This document shows, piece after piece, positions 1 through 39,100 of a DNA stretch of 64,000 nt (positions are counted from its first letter, which is position 1; each line of letters opens with the position of its first letter). This stretch comes from Halisarca cf. caerulea. Taxonomy: Eukaryota; Porifera; Demospongiae; Chondrillida; Halisarcidae. Under the pieces are notes generated by a model. That model worked only from the letters and a program-made list of their open reading frames with translations, had not been told where the DNA came from and ran no database searches. The position numbers and the translations under genes are program-made. The DNA lies in assembly GCA_963170055.1 (NCBI GenBank), contig CAUJGJ010000185.1:2527775-2591774 (forward strand), written 5' to 3'.

Positions 1-96
1 GTTTGGGATGTGCGGAGAAGTGAAGAGAGTGATTATGGGTCTGGACAGGAATGAGAGGACACCTTGTGGATTCTGTTTTGTGGAGTATCCAACCTC

Positions 97-143
<47 letters not shown>

Positions 144-688
144 GCGTGCGTGCGTGCGTGTGTGTGTTCATGCATGTGTGTTCTATGTCCAAATGAAGAT
201 GTGTGCATTTGTACATACACGGAATGTACTATTAAGATGCCATGATCATGTTGAACTGATTTGTTCAGTATGGTCTGGTTTATGTGACAACATCTTTTTC
301 CTGCATGTTAACGTGTTGCATTAACTAGATTTTAGATGAATCAGAAGTATAATATAAATCTTAATGGTTTCAGCTGTAGAATAGAACTTTCCAGATAAAC
401 CAGATGCATCTTTATTTATGTTTATTGAAACACTTTTGAACAACATATTTCGTTATGGACTTTGTGGGTACATATGCCAGTGGTTGTAGCTCTTAACTGA
501 GTGAAGGTACTATACAAGAAATGATGCTGAGAAGGCTGTAGTCTGCATCAATGGGACTAAGTTGGATGACAGAGTGATCCGAGTTGACTGGGATGCAGGG
601 TTCATTGAGGGGAGGCAATACGGACGCGGGAAGTCAGGTGGGCAGGTTAGTACAAGGAAGGTTGTGTGTGCTGGGGATGGAATTGTTT

Positions 689-746
<58 letters not shown>

Positions 747-1477
747 TTTTATTTGTGTTCATGTGCATACACCCGTACCTGTGTGTGTGTGCAGGCATGT
801 GTTTTAGGAAGTGAGTAAGTGTGTGCATTCATAAGTGCATGCATGTACATGAATTTGTGTCTTATCTATGTATTCAGTGGAGGTAAAAGATATGACATTG
901 CATGTTTACATGTTTCTCTTACACAAAAACAATGAGATGAGGTGAACAAGTTCTTCTCACCATGTCACTGTTTGTAGCTAATCTGCATGTAAGTAGCCAC
1001 ACTGTACATATTTAGCCACACTGTACATATTTAGCCACACTGTACATATGTAGCCACACTGTACGTAAATAGCCTCACTATATATATGTAACTAGAGAGT
1101 CTAGGTACCATTGTTGCATAAATGAAAGACATTATTGTGGACTGCACATGGTAAGAAAGAAGGGGGGAAGGGAAAAGGCAGTTGAACCAGACCAGAGCCA
1201 GCAACCTCCAGACTATGAACCACTGGTCACAGCCAACAGGCCCTGATCCATTCCCTCCTTAGCCACACTGTATATAACTAGCCACACTGTACTGTACATA
1301 TGCAGCCACACTGAGTTGCACTGAGGTTTGGTATCTCTGTGTCTGTTTGGTGTTGTTCAGGTGAGAGACGAGTTCAGAGATGACTACGATGAAGATCGAG
1401 GAGGTCTTGGGAGCAAGAGTCGAGACAGAATGGACAGAGGAATGGACTATTCAAGGAGGAAACGCTACTACAACTGA
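1..1477 (+). CDS. NCBP2: Nuclear cap-binding protein subunit 2 (CBP20), C-terminal exons
   Basis: CBP20 binds the m7G cap of nuclear RNAs as a heterodimer with CBP80, through an RRM. Three coding exons are in view: 1-84 (5' end outside the window), 507-645 and 1361-1477 (stop TGA 1475-1477). Phases are 2 and 0, so the joins are exact. The joined reading contains the second half of the RRM (GFCFVEYYTR, an RNP1-type segment) and then the signature [14 protein letters not shown] and SGGQVRDE, which are diagnostic of CBP20 tails. The end is Arg/Asp-rich and finishes RRKRYYN. About 110 residues are present; human CBP20 has 156, so the N-terminal third lies upstream. The first donor (GTATCC) is weak but the phase fits. 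Introns carry (TG)n tracts that generate spurious ORFs. Confidence 0.95.
98..170. repeat. (TG)n microsatellite
   Basis: TG dinucleotide run with TGCG interruptions near its 3' end, starting 14 nt after the NCBP2 exon donor at 84/85. Confidence 0.97.
690..745. repeat. (TG)n microsatellite
   Basis: TG run within the last NCBP2 intron. Confidence 0.95.
995..1315. repeat. Dispersed short direct repeats (AGCCACACTGTACATAT)
   Basis: At least four near-identical copies of a 20-22 bp unit lie head to tail at about 995-1080. More diverged copies occur at about 1260-1315, in the NCBP2 intron just before the last exon. No coding potential is seen. Confidence 0.8.
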
Positions 1478-1516
1478 ACTTCATGTTACAAAGACTAGCT
1501 TACATACATACGTGTA

Positions 1517-1575
<59 letters not shown>
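1517..1575. repeat. (CA)n microsatellite in NCBP2 3' UTR or flank
   Basis: CA run starting about 40 nt after the NCBP2 stop codon, so probably in the 3' UTR. Confidence 0.95.
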
Positions 1576-1576
<1 letters not shown>

Positions 1577-1718
1577 CATGTATGCATTCTATACTTTTTG
1601 CCATGTACCGAGACATCACTTGATTGAACAGTGTGCATTTCATCCCACCCATGCCAAAGTGGGTGGTATAAAATGGTCTAGACCATGTATGCGGTAATTA
1701 CAATGCATGGAAGGTCTA

Positions 1719-2074
1719 CAGTGGACCTCTCTAACCCAGACCCCTGAATTGCAGACACCCCACTAATCCAGACCCCTGAATTGCAGACACCCCACTAATC
1801 CAGACCCCTGAATTGCAGACACCTCTCTAATCCAGCCCCCTGAATTGTAGACATCCCTCTAATCCAACCCCCTGAATTGCAGACACCCCTCTAATACAGC
1901 CACCTGAATTGCAGACACCCCTCTAATATGGACACATGCCACTGGAACCAATTGCAAATGAATTACCATGCTTTGCCATATATAAATACATATTCAACCC
2001 CTGAAATGAGGACACCTCCATAATCAGGAAGATTCTTTCAGGTCCCAAGGTGTCCAGATTAGAGGGGTCCACTA
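1719..2074. mobile_element. TA-target MITE (pogo/Tigger-like ends) with internal 33-bp tandem repeats
   Basis: The left end, after TA, reads CAGTGGACCTCTCTAACCCA. The right end is its inverted counterpart (GATTAGAGGGGTCCACTA). Between them the left terminal sequence is repeated in tandem about six times at 1735-1925 in units of roughly 33 bp (CTAATCCAGACCCCTGAATT and onward). About 356 bp in total, with no coding capacity. The ends resemble non-autonomous pogo/Tigger elements; this is assignment by eye. Confidence 0.75.
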
Positions 2075-2214
2075 TGATGGGAGGCATGTCATTGACATTG
2101 TTATTGTATAATATTGACTGTCCAGCTATTTTATACTATAAACTCGTCGTAATATCAAGTAATATATATCTACGAAGGAATTTTCGATAGCTCAAGTGAA
2201 ACAGTAGTTGGTGG

Positions 2215-2374
2215 TTGATAATATGACTTGCAAGTCTTCGTTGTAGCACCTTCACTGTTGAATTACAATTAACATAAGCCCGATTCTCCCGTACCCCGCC
2301 TCAAAATCTCGGCTATATACCGCGTCTAAATTTTAGTCTGCTGACTATATAGACTGAGCTCCGGGCCAGCTGGG
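2215..2374 (+). promoter_or_regulatory. 5' flank/5' UTR of gene A, shared with gene B
   Basis: The 160 bp before the ATG matches 33030-33134 of gene B in blocks (GTAGCACCTT, CCCCGTA/CCCGTAT, CACCTCAAA/CGCCTCAAA, TATAGACTG(A/T)G). No clear TATA box was identified. The conserved block probably holds the core promoter and 5' UTR. Confidence 0.5.
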
Positions 2375-28873
<26,499 letters not shown>

Positions 28874-28917
28874 TGAACCATCCAGGTGCATGTGGCCTTG
28901 CATTGTGCCTTGGGACA

Positions 28918-28955
28918 CACATGCACACACGCATGCACGCACGCACACACGCACA

Positions 28956-28993
<38 letters not shown>

Positions 28994-29040
28994 CACACAC
29001 ACACACTAACACACACACACACACACTAACACACACACAC

Positions 29041-29112
<72 letters not shown>

Positions 29113-29140
29113 ACACACACACGTGCACACACACACTTCA
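28918..29140. repeat. (CA)n microsatellite
   Basis: CA run with CACTAACAC interruptions, just 3' of gene A. A (TG)n tract sits at the same relative place in gene B. Confidence 0.97.
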
Positions 29141-29147
29141 GTCCACT

Positions 29148-29370
29148 CATTTACACATTCTGTTCCATCCTCTCTTTCTATAGGAGAACAGAACATTAAC
29201 TGCATGTGATAAGGTGCAATACTCGATTTTGTATTATGATCTTGACCCAGCTTGTAATTGAACAAGAATTCTTTCAGTACTTTACATATTATAGAATTGG
29301 TTATAGTTTTTATACTTGCCTTGTTTCATTGCTTTTAGCATCAATTATTAAATTTTGTTATGCAACATTA
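29148..29370. other. 3' flank of gene A, homologous to 59778-60140
   Basis: CACATTCTGTTCCATCCTCT and TTTTATACTTGCCTT recur downstream of gene B. This marks the 3' limit of the A/B segmental duplication. Confidence 0.7.
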
Positions 29371-30670
29371 TATTATTATGAGTGACATTGGACATGTATG
29401 TGTACCTCTGCACATAATACACCAGCCCGTGCACATATAAGATATAATATTATTATTAATATCTTTATTATGTATGGAACCCACATGCACGTACATCCAC
29501 ATACAATATATAGTCCCATTATATATAGGCCCATGCACTTCAGAATTAATATTATTATTATATATTATAATTATTACTATTATACTATAATATTATATAA
29601 TTTTGTACCTATATAACTTTATTTTAATTGCAATCGCATGATCCAATGTTCATACATACTCTTGCCTCGATCAGATCTGCATGCGTGCATAGATCTGCAT
29701 GCATGCAATATTAATAATGTAATTGCAAGCTTGCATGTGCATACATAATCTGAGACCTTGTGATATATCGATCATGGTTGCGTGCACCCTTATCTAAGAA
29801 AAAATTAATGCAACAGTAAAAGATGTCCTGTTGACAGTGCTAATTAACTGCATGGATCGAGGTTCCATTTCTTTGCACTTTGAATGTAATACTGTTGTGC
29901 ATGGCTATAATTTTGTATTACATTTCCATACCACAGAATCTGATATAGTAGAACTGTTATGGTTTAAATGGCTTTTTCATGACTGACAGAACTGGTAAGA
30001 GAGCTGGAGTACCGGCATCCGTTTAAGACCTGATACGCTTTAAAAAATTCCTGCATTCCTTTTGGTACTGCAGAGAGAGAGAGTATACACAAGGTAAATG
30101 GTGGACAACCAATGAACAAAACAAGCGACAAAGTAAAGAAACGCATGCACTCATGTCAACAGCTAATTTTGTTAACAGCTCTAAGACTTATTGCTATGAC
30201 TATGAAAGTCAGACTAGGGCACAGGGTGCACAATATCACCTATTTCTAAGACTTGTGACATATACGTAGGATCAATAATATTGTCCTCTCTGGTGATAAG
30301 TGAAGGATTTGCTACCTGATATATATACTTGTTCAAATGCCCCCTCTTCCTTTCACCTGTGAAGAAGGAGCTCTGACAGTGTGAACTTGAAAAATTATAT
30401 CATGATGCCAAATAATCATGTGCAACAGAAGAAATATGAGCGACCATGCAAGTTTTGCCTAATGTGTGGCCATATATATGCAACTATATACATTAACTTC
30501 AGTAGGGAAAGTACCATAGGTGTGTAGAAATGGTATATTGTGTACACTAACAACTCATGCAATGAAAACTGTATTATTGTATAATATGCACATATACCTT
30601 CAAGTTGAGAATTTGAGTGCATACATTTCCCCTCAAATTAATGCTGCTCCTGTCTGCAACACACCTGCAG
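29371..30670. other. AT-rich intergenic DNA
   Basis: Rich in TATTATTA and TGCATGCA motifs. Nothing further was recognised. Confidence 0.5.
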
Positions 30671-30714
30671 AAGGCAGTGAGGAACAGCACCCATGTAAAG
30701 ATACCAAAAATTAA
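30671..30714 (+). CDS. Possible alternative last exon of gene A
   Basis: Preceded by CACACCTGCAG. It reads EGSEEQHPCKDTKN then TAA when joined in phase 1 to the CARD-like exon through its GC donor. There is no paralogue support. Confidence 0.25.
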
Positions 30715-32366
30715 GCACAAGGAACAAATTGTTACGTATCTATAGATATTGGCTAAAGGAGGGGAAGGGTGAGGGCAAAGGTTAGGGTGCCACATTTTGC
30801 ATAGCTATTAGAAGCGGATTGAGGGTGAGGGAGGGGGGGGCAGACTTGATCAGGTCTTCTTCGTGATAAAGAACTGTGGGGAAGTTGGCAATATTTCATG
30901 TGAATATGGCAGTGGTATAGGCATGACTATAGTATTATACAGGAATTCTCATGCATTACATAAGTACGTGCATATTGGGCTACCACCACCCTATTCCTTG
31001 GACTGCAATCAAAATATGATGCGAGGCTTAGACAATTCTGAGGATATTAAGTATTGTATTGGTCTACAGTGCAAGGAAGCAGGTGATAACTATGTTTTTT
31101 ATTGTATCCTAAAGTATGGTGCTTACTACGTACCAGTGTTGTGGTCATTACAGGGGTATCACAATCAACTACCATTGCAATTATCTCGGTATCAAAGCAT
31201 TACGATTACCATTACCACTACGGATCTCCACTGAAGTAATCAATTACCATTGCAACTACATTTCTACAATTGCAATTACAATTACTAATTACAGATTTAG
31301 TCTTGGATGCTTTCAAAAGTTATTACACCCTACCGAGATTTCATATTTGGGGTGATTTAAATCTTGTGATTGATGTCATTTTTCCATTTCTACCAGGCAC
31401 TTGGTTTACTGTAGCACAGAAAATAGCCCCAAACTAGCCAAAATCTACCTTCTTCGGGGGCAAAATATATCCACAGATATACACAATATCCATCACAGTA
31501 GTTGCATGGTAATTGTGTAATTTGATGCAAATAACAAAAGAATACCAACTACCATTACAACTACTCTGAGACTGAAACAGCTCCATTACAATTACATTAC
31601 CATTACAGGCAAATGTATACCTAATTATAATTGATTACAATTGCCAATTACCATTATCACAACACTGCTAGTACGTACGAATACCATGTGGGTGCATGTG
31701 GAACATTCAATTCAAGTATCACTAACTAATGGTTAGTCAGAGATTTGCAAATACTGCCCATTCCCTAGGACATGAAATACAAGATTAGTCCATTATGTAC
31801 ATAATTGTGCACAAGTTCACAAGTAACCAAATTCCTGTGATTACAATTGTTTGCTGAATTTTATTAGACTAAGTACGTTTGTCTTTCTTGAAAAGCATAT
31901 AATATCAGTGCATGAATGTGAGTAAACATTCAATGAAATAGGAATACAACTGCCATATGCTTGGACAATTTGAAGAGCAGTGCACATTTTTAGTGAGATC
32001 AAATTTATACGTTTCCAATGTCCGGTTACATGCATCGATATAATCTGTGCTGCATGATCACCTTGGAATATTATACATGATTCGTCATGACATTGTATGT
32101 ATATTCAACTGCCAATTTACAAGAACTAGTATGGTCCCAGCCATTGCCATTCATATAATGTATATGTACATATGTACGTACATAATAATATTATGTACAT
32201 ACGTAATGTTACAATACATAACTTTGTGCATATATGAGGTATCAAGCCAGTGCCCGACTGAATTGTGCCACCTCCATACATTCTACCTACCACAAGCTTG
32301 AAAATGAGAAAAAGAAACGCTATATACCTGAAGAATTACAGAATCCTTGAAGTAGAGAGAGCTTAC
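30715..32366. repeat. Intergenic DNA with ATTACCATT-type repeats (31150-31660)
   Basis: Many imperfect copies of CAATTACCATTACAATTA occur in the 31150-31660 interval. The rest is AT-rich with no gene recognised. Confidence 0.6.
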
Positions 32367-32369
32367 TTC

Positions 32370-32436
32370 ACCCTCCTGTGTTGTCCGCAATTGGTCAACA
32401 CAGGAGGGTGGCAATGGGGGGTCGGCCCCCATTGCC
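32370..32436. repeat. Two abutting perfect hairpins
   Basis: Hairpin 1: ACCCTCCTGTGTTG (32370-32383) with its exact complement at 32396-32409 and a 12-nt loop. Hairpin 2 begins at the very next base: GGCAATGGGGG (32410-32420) with its complement at 32426-32436 and a 5-nt loop. Confidence 0.9.
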
Positions 32437-32689
32437 ATTCTATCATCTCATTACATCAATGTTGAATGAAAAACAACACATGGGTTAGATGTAGTTAGGT
32501 TTTGCACTCCTCCGATCAGCAATCCTTTGTATTTGTGAGTCACAATCACCCTGCCGATCCATGGCCAACAATCAAATAACTTATATAATATAAAATTAAT
32601 GTCCACCAGGAGGTCTCAGAGCTATCATATCTAACTAGCTATATAATGATCAAAACATGGCAGTAATCTATTGATACGTATACTTATAT

Positions 32690-33029
32690 TTGAGGTATTT
32701 CTTAAGCTTGTGGTTGTTGCTTTATAATGCATTAATTTTGTTTTCATCTGGCAGCGGTGCACGTATAGCTAAACGTATTACGCAAACGCAGTACGTATTA
32801 TGGCGTGAAGTTGCATGGTCTACCGAGCTGGAGTCGCTTCCCATAAACGCGCTTCCTTGGCATTCTTCTTGGTTGCCAGCCATACCGCAGGTGGAACACA
32901 TCTTCAAAGTCTCCTTTATTCAGGAGAAATCCATTTCCTTCAATTATTATCCAAGGCATATGGAAGGATTTCTATACGGTGTTCGTCGATAAGTTGACCA
33001 AAAGAGGAACAATTTTGGATGTGACTTAC
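32690..33029. other. Region upstream of gene B, unresolved
   Basis: A 100-codon + frame (32690-32992) and a 61-codon minus frame (32907-32722) are open. Neither is recognised. Treated as intergenic. Confidence 0.3.
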
Positions 33030-33134
33030 AAGCGTTCGGCGTAGCACCTTACGGATTAGCCCCTATTCCCCGTATAACCCACCTCAAATCTCAGAAACGT
33101 CCGTTATAGCTGATTCTATAGACTGTGAGTCAGG

Positions 33135-33195
33135 ATGGGATCTGGTCACTCGAAGCACAGATCGAAGTACTCACAGAAGTCCCCAAAGTATGAAG
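33135..33195 (+). CDS. Gene B exon 1: N-myristoylation signal
   Basis: Encodes MGSGHSKHRSKYSQKSPKYE, phase 1, donor GTAAGG. Gly2, Ser6 and Lys7 are kept as in gene A, but Cys5 is His. The downstream basic residues could serve as the second membrane signal instead of palmitoylation (inference). Confidence 0.8.
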
Positions 33196-36100
33196 GTAAG
33201 GGTAGAAAGTAGAATGTAGTTTTGCTATTAGACTCACTGACAGATTACATGCTTGTCATGCGTAGGTTAGCCTATACTCCGTAAAGCAAACATGAGGCAG
33301 ATATCTTTAGCGAATTCGAAGTAGCGCACCCGAGCGCACCCTCGAGCGCAGCATAGACCAACCTAGTCTCGCGTAGCCAGACTGAAACTCCAGTCTAACT
33401 TGATGAGTTTGTCACTGACAGCAGATGGTGTGAGCACTCCGAGGTCAGTGAACAGTGGAGAGTCGTAATTGAAATTTCGCTGACCAGTGACGTACACCCC
33501 GAATAAAGGTAGTCTAGCTAGCTAGACTAGAATAAAGGTGGCGAGATTTTGGTCTGGCTATGCGAGACTAAGACCACCCCACAATCATTACAGAAGCATC
33601 TCCCTTTGGCTAGATATTTTCTGGGGGCAAATTCACTCACATTGGGGGATTTACAGTTCATTCTTTGTGATGTGTAATATATAGACGACAAATTACCCAG
33701 TGGATATATACTGGTTACCCATTGCAACTCTTTCCTTACCTTGCCATCCTGCATATATGCAGGATTTTTCACATTTCAATGTTATTAAAATTAATGGCGT
33801 AGCCAGGCCAAGCAAAAGGGGTTATTACTTGATCTTTTGTCCAAAGCTTTTTTAAAAAAATTCTTTTCATCATTTAATTCCTTGATTTGAATAACAATGG
33901 TATAGCACTAGATCATGGTATGCAGATTTAATGTTGTCCGGTACATTTTGTCTTCACGGCCTCAATCTTTAAATGCCTGGTTAAAGAGAGTATAAGGCCC
34001 GCCGAGCAGGCAAAACAGAGGAAAAAGGAGCAAAAAGCACTCACTTGGGACTCGTCGCCGTATAGGCGCTGCTATGTAAAAAATCAGGTAGAAGCTAGGA
34101 AAACTTTGTCAGGTGAATATACGTCACCTGTCAAACTTTTGTCGGCTGGACGTACAGCACATATCCAGCCACAGACACGACTAACGTACATCACATCATT
34201 GTGGGGCTGCTCAGGCTCACCCCAACAATGGTGTGACAATTTGATCACCAACATCTCCGCAAGGACCACCGGGTGGTATGTTGAGAATCACTATTTTTAT
34301 GGTTACAATGTGATTTGTCACAAGTCATAAGGATACTATAGTCTTGTACTCAGACTCACACCTTCCTGGCAAGAATAAAATGGCTGCTAGAAGTGGGTCA
34401 GGATATGCCTCGGAGACTATAAGGATATACATGCAAGCACCGGTCTCCTGGGTGTGTAGGAAAATGGGGTGCCATATATAGTACTCCCAAACTAGACATG
34501 TGCAGAATACTTGTGGTGTGTCCAGTGACCTGTGGGGGCAATTGACAATATAATATAGTTTCCTATTGCAATCCTCGTTTGTCCATTGACCTGTGGTGGG
34601 CCATTGACAATATAGTTTCCTATATTGCAATCTTTGTTTTTCCTCAAAGGTTAAATGATGTTTCTACATATACCACTGAGAGGGTGTATCTGCATGGTTA
34701 GTTGTGATTTGAGACTTCCCAATAGTAGGGGCGGATCTAGGAAGGGACTAAGGGGGCCTCAGCTTCTCTCCCTCTTCTCCAAAGATATTTGACATACCTT
34801 TTCTACTTAGAAATTTGCTATGGCCTCTAAACTACCCCTTAATATATTTGGAGTAATATTTGATTACAAGAGCCTAAAATGAATTCCAATATGATTTTTT
34901 TAACGCTAAGGTAGCCATGTTCTTTTCAACATAAATCAATAAATCAGTAAAAATGGCTGACAAGCGCTGGATTTTGGAAACGTAGCCACTGAATAGTAAT
35001 TCTCTTCTTTCTTTTTTTGTTATGTGGGCAAACATACCTGTCCTATATGTTTATTTTCCAGAATAAGCCCATTTTCTCTGTCACATCAAAGACTTATAGA
35101 TCGCGAGATAAGATAGCATTGGTTCTGCTCCCCGAGGTTCTGGCTGTTTGCATAAACTCGGCCATTAACTCGGGTCGAATGCTATCCTGGAAGATCCAGG
35201 ATAATCCTAGGGGCACTTCTGTCCAACTGTTTTGGAGAGCTACCAATTGAGGTGGAAACCAGGAATTCCAGGTTGTCTTGGTGCCACCACAGACCAGAAC
35301 CCTACAAAGAAGAAATCACCATTGCAACATCGGAGCCAGAAACATCTATAGATGATTTCAGTAAAGCGAAATGTCTGGAACGTACCTCCAAACGCCTGAT
35401 CAAGAACACCAAGGAAAGCCTGGTTTGTACAAAACACAGTGACAACATAGCCACAAAATCAGGATACGTCAATTCGTTGGTGGGGACTTCTTATCTACTG
35501 GACCAGTTCCTGCTGGATTGCCGTTGCAATCGTTAGGTGTTCATACCATCTTGAATCTTGGTGATTCTGCCCTGACTCCATCTCAACAACTTAATGGCAA
35601 ACCTACCAATACTATCCAACCTACTCTTCATGAAACACATAATATATAGTATTGTACCTGTGAAAACGACTTCTGCTAACTCCAAGTCTGTAGATTTGTC
35701 CACGTGTTCTTCCAAGCAGTTTGAAGAAGGGTATAGGGGTGTCCTAGTTATTCGTAATACATCTCCCAATGGTATCAGCTGTTGGTCGGCTGTCAGTAAA
35801 GGTACAATTCTATCTACCATTTCCATACCTACAACATCGCCGCCACCTCGCTGGAGGACTTGATAAGCAGAGCCAAGGACGTCTTATTCTGAGAGATTGA
35901 GCTTCATCCTGGACTAAAGGTGCGGACTGGAAGCACTTTAAAAAACAACAGCTAGATAACTATATTGTCACATCACCTCAATCTCATAGGACCAGATTAC
36001 GCACCAAGCATAATCAGCCTGGCTGACTTACTAGTTGTTCATCAACACAGCTCAGAGTCTATTCTTTGATTTTTTTATGCATCATAATGTCATGTATAGT

Positions 36101-39100
36101 ACTGCTGTGTTGTAGAGTCCAAATAATAATTATAATTATAATAGAGAAACAAATTTTAGTCTTTCTATGAGGTATAACTTCTGCATACAATCCAAAGTCA
36201 AACTGTGTGTACATGTTGTATTAAAGAATAATATGCAAGCTAAAATAATTCAGCCCCCCCCCCCCCGAACAGTCCTAGATCTGCAGCTGAATAGTACTGC
36301 ATGCTAAAAGTATATATATATATCCCAGACAACCCATAAACAGCTGCATACAATGGACATGTAGTTTAAAGACATATGTGGTGGGTCATTGACAATGTAT
36401 TTACTACATTAATTAATGAAATCCTTTTTCCCACAGAGTCTGCTGACAGTCTGCAAAAGAGCAGTAAGAATGTAAGATGCATATAGTAATATTATTGTGC
36501 CTCGTATATTATTTGTTCTGTAAAACGAGAAATTTTTGTTTTGCATCTCATTAGTTCTAAGTCACTTGAGTGGCCTACAGTCTGTCTAGACACATGAAAG
36601 ACTTTACACTTATCATTGTCACATTTGTGCATTGGGTTGATTGCTGGTTTTGTCCATGGAAATCTGGTAGCTTGATTAATTTCATTGGACAGAATTAGCA
36701 TAGAACGACATAACTTATTGCAGCACAGCTAATTTAAATTTAGATCCTCTTCTGTATATATAGTATTGTAGTGTGAAACTTCTTTAATCTGGTACTACCT
36801 GTATAATCTGACTTTCTCTTCAATCCAACCATCTTTTGAGGGACAATCACTATTCATGCATGCATAGCAAACTACATACGCATACTAATAGTCACTCTGT
36901 ATATAATCCGGCAATCTACATATCGATCTGAAATGATTCTCATTCTCTATTTTGAAAAGCACTCATAGGCACCATCATGTGGACTTTGAGTGAATTTCCC
37001 ATGCATGGTCACTTCCCAAGATTGTTGCAAATGCAGAGCAGTAACTCAATAAAAGAATTATAGAAGTCATATAGCAGCTGTGCACTAGCCTAACAGCTGT
37101 GCACTAGCCTGCAACTGGATTATGCAATTGCAAATGCCACCCTTTTTAATTATTTTTCTGGTGACTACCCTGCTGATTCTCGATCCTTGGGAATACAGCA
37201 TCCATTGCTCACTCTATCCTTAAATTTATTACACTTTAGCTTACCACTTTCAAGGACACATAACAATGGTGTGATGACAGTTTCAGATACATAAAATGCA
37301 AGGAACGTTTTATCACCTCCAGACCTATGTATACAAACCTGGTTTGTGGCTGCAATATCCTAATATCCTACTATTCACATTAGTAGTCTGTAAAGCTCTA
37401 ATTTGACAATGTACTTTGAGATTTGGTGCGAAATGTACATGGTGGAGCTACCCCTGCCAGCCCTAGTGGTTCCTTCAGTGCTGATTAGACTTATATTTCT
37501 AATTGGATATTTGCAGAGTTTAGTGTATGATGGTTACTGCAGTAGAATTGTAATGTGCAAGGGTGAAAATTTATAATAGTGGACATGTGAATGAAAGCTA
37601 CAAAATTAGTATAATACACAGTAAAATATAATATAAGAGTATATTTGGTTGGGCATGATCCCATATTATCATTCTTGTATGTAAACTCCTCCAGGTGTAC
37701 AGTGGTTGGTATGAGAAATTAAAGAGGTTCTACCAAGGCATGCCAACTGTGTACAACGCAGACACATCAACACCAAGCCTGCCCTTCAGCAACCTGGTCA
37801 CTGTAGAAAGACGCTGTTTTGGAGCCAAAAAGGGCAAGGATATTAGTGAGTTTCTGAAAGCCTCTATCTACGGTATTGACGGCTATGTTGAAGAGGCAAA
37901 GAAAATCGAATACAAGGAAATCTTACACTGTAAGGAAATCACAACAGGAAAGAGGGGGATTATCAGTGGAGCTCCTGGTTGTGGGAAAACAACACTTTCC
38001 CGCAAGTTGTGTCAAGACCTTTACTCGCAGGCACTCCCAAACAAGTACAAAATGATCTTGTTGGTGGAGTTGCGCAAGTTGAAGCCATCTCTCAAGGAAA
38101 TGAAAGAAGATATTGATCTACAGTTCCTGTTGAGAGGGGCAGGTGTTTCTAACCTTCCCCAACTGTGTGAGACCATGGAGAAAAGTGATGGAGAAGGGGT
38201 AGCCATGATTTTGGATGGTTTTGATGAGGTGGCAGACTACCTTGGGAAATCCCCTTTCCTACGCAATCTCTTATCCATGGAAGAGCCCTACCTATGTGAA
38301 TGTGATGCGTTTGTAACCACACGGCCTTCCCATTGTCCAGATCTCATGTCAATGATAAGACGACCAAGTTGTCATGTGGAAATCCTCGGCTTCACCGATT
38401 TTGAAATTGATACATATGTGCAGAATTTCTTCCGAGAAGCAAGCAGTGACAAGAGTGAAGCAGAACAGAAATACAAAATTGTTATCGATAAACTTAACAA
38501 CATTCCTGTCATTCGAGGTATGAGCCGCATACCCTTGGTCCTGAAGGTCATCTGTAAAGTGCAGGACCACCTTGGGAGTGCCCCTCTTCCAGAGACAGTG
38601 AGTGGTATTTTCTCACTCTACATCTGTCACCAGTTGGTGGAGTACTTAGTGTGGGCCTCACAATGCACTGGTGCTCCCATCAATGATGTTCTCAAGATTC
38701 CAACAGATTTGTTTCCAGGATTCTACCCACTGTGTGAGATTGCTTACAAATGCTGCAGTGACAAGACAGGGCAGCGACTGATACTCACAGAAGAAGATGT
38801 GAAGGAGGTGAAGGAACACATCGACAAGCGTGGCAGCATTTACAATCTCCTGTTCAGTGAAAGAGTGGACGAGACCTCTCCAGTTGCAGGATTTGTATAC
38901 CAGTTCAACCACAAGACAGTACAGGAAACACTGGCAGCCATTCATATAGCTGACCAAACGGAGGGTGACCAGCAGAGGATTTGGATTGAAAACTTTGCTC
39001 GCCCAGAGATGGGCGGAGTCTGGAAGGTCTATTGTGGCCTAACTAGTTTGCGATTTGTGGACTTGACTACACTCAGTCAGTCAAGTCTGTCACAGCGTGC

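Noticed and set aside
32690..32992. 100-codon + frame with hydrophobic start before gene B
   Set aside because: Not present upstream of gene A, no known domain, and a competing minus-strand frame is equally open.
35533..35826. 97-codon minus-strand frame
   Set aside because: Shadow of the + strand remnant inside the hAT-like element; no motif.
37695..37697. GTG as start codon of the gene B NACHT frame
   Set aside because: It follows TCCTCCAG and pairs in phase with exon 2, so it is an internal Val codon after a splice acceptor.
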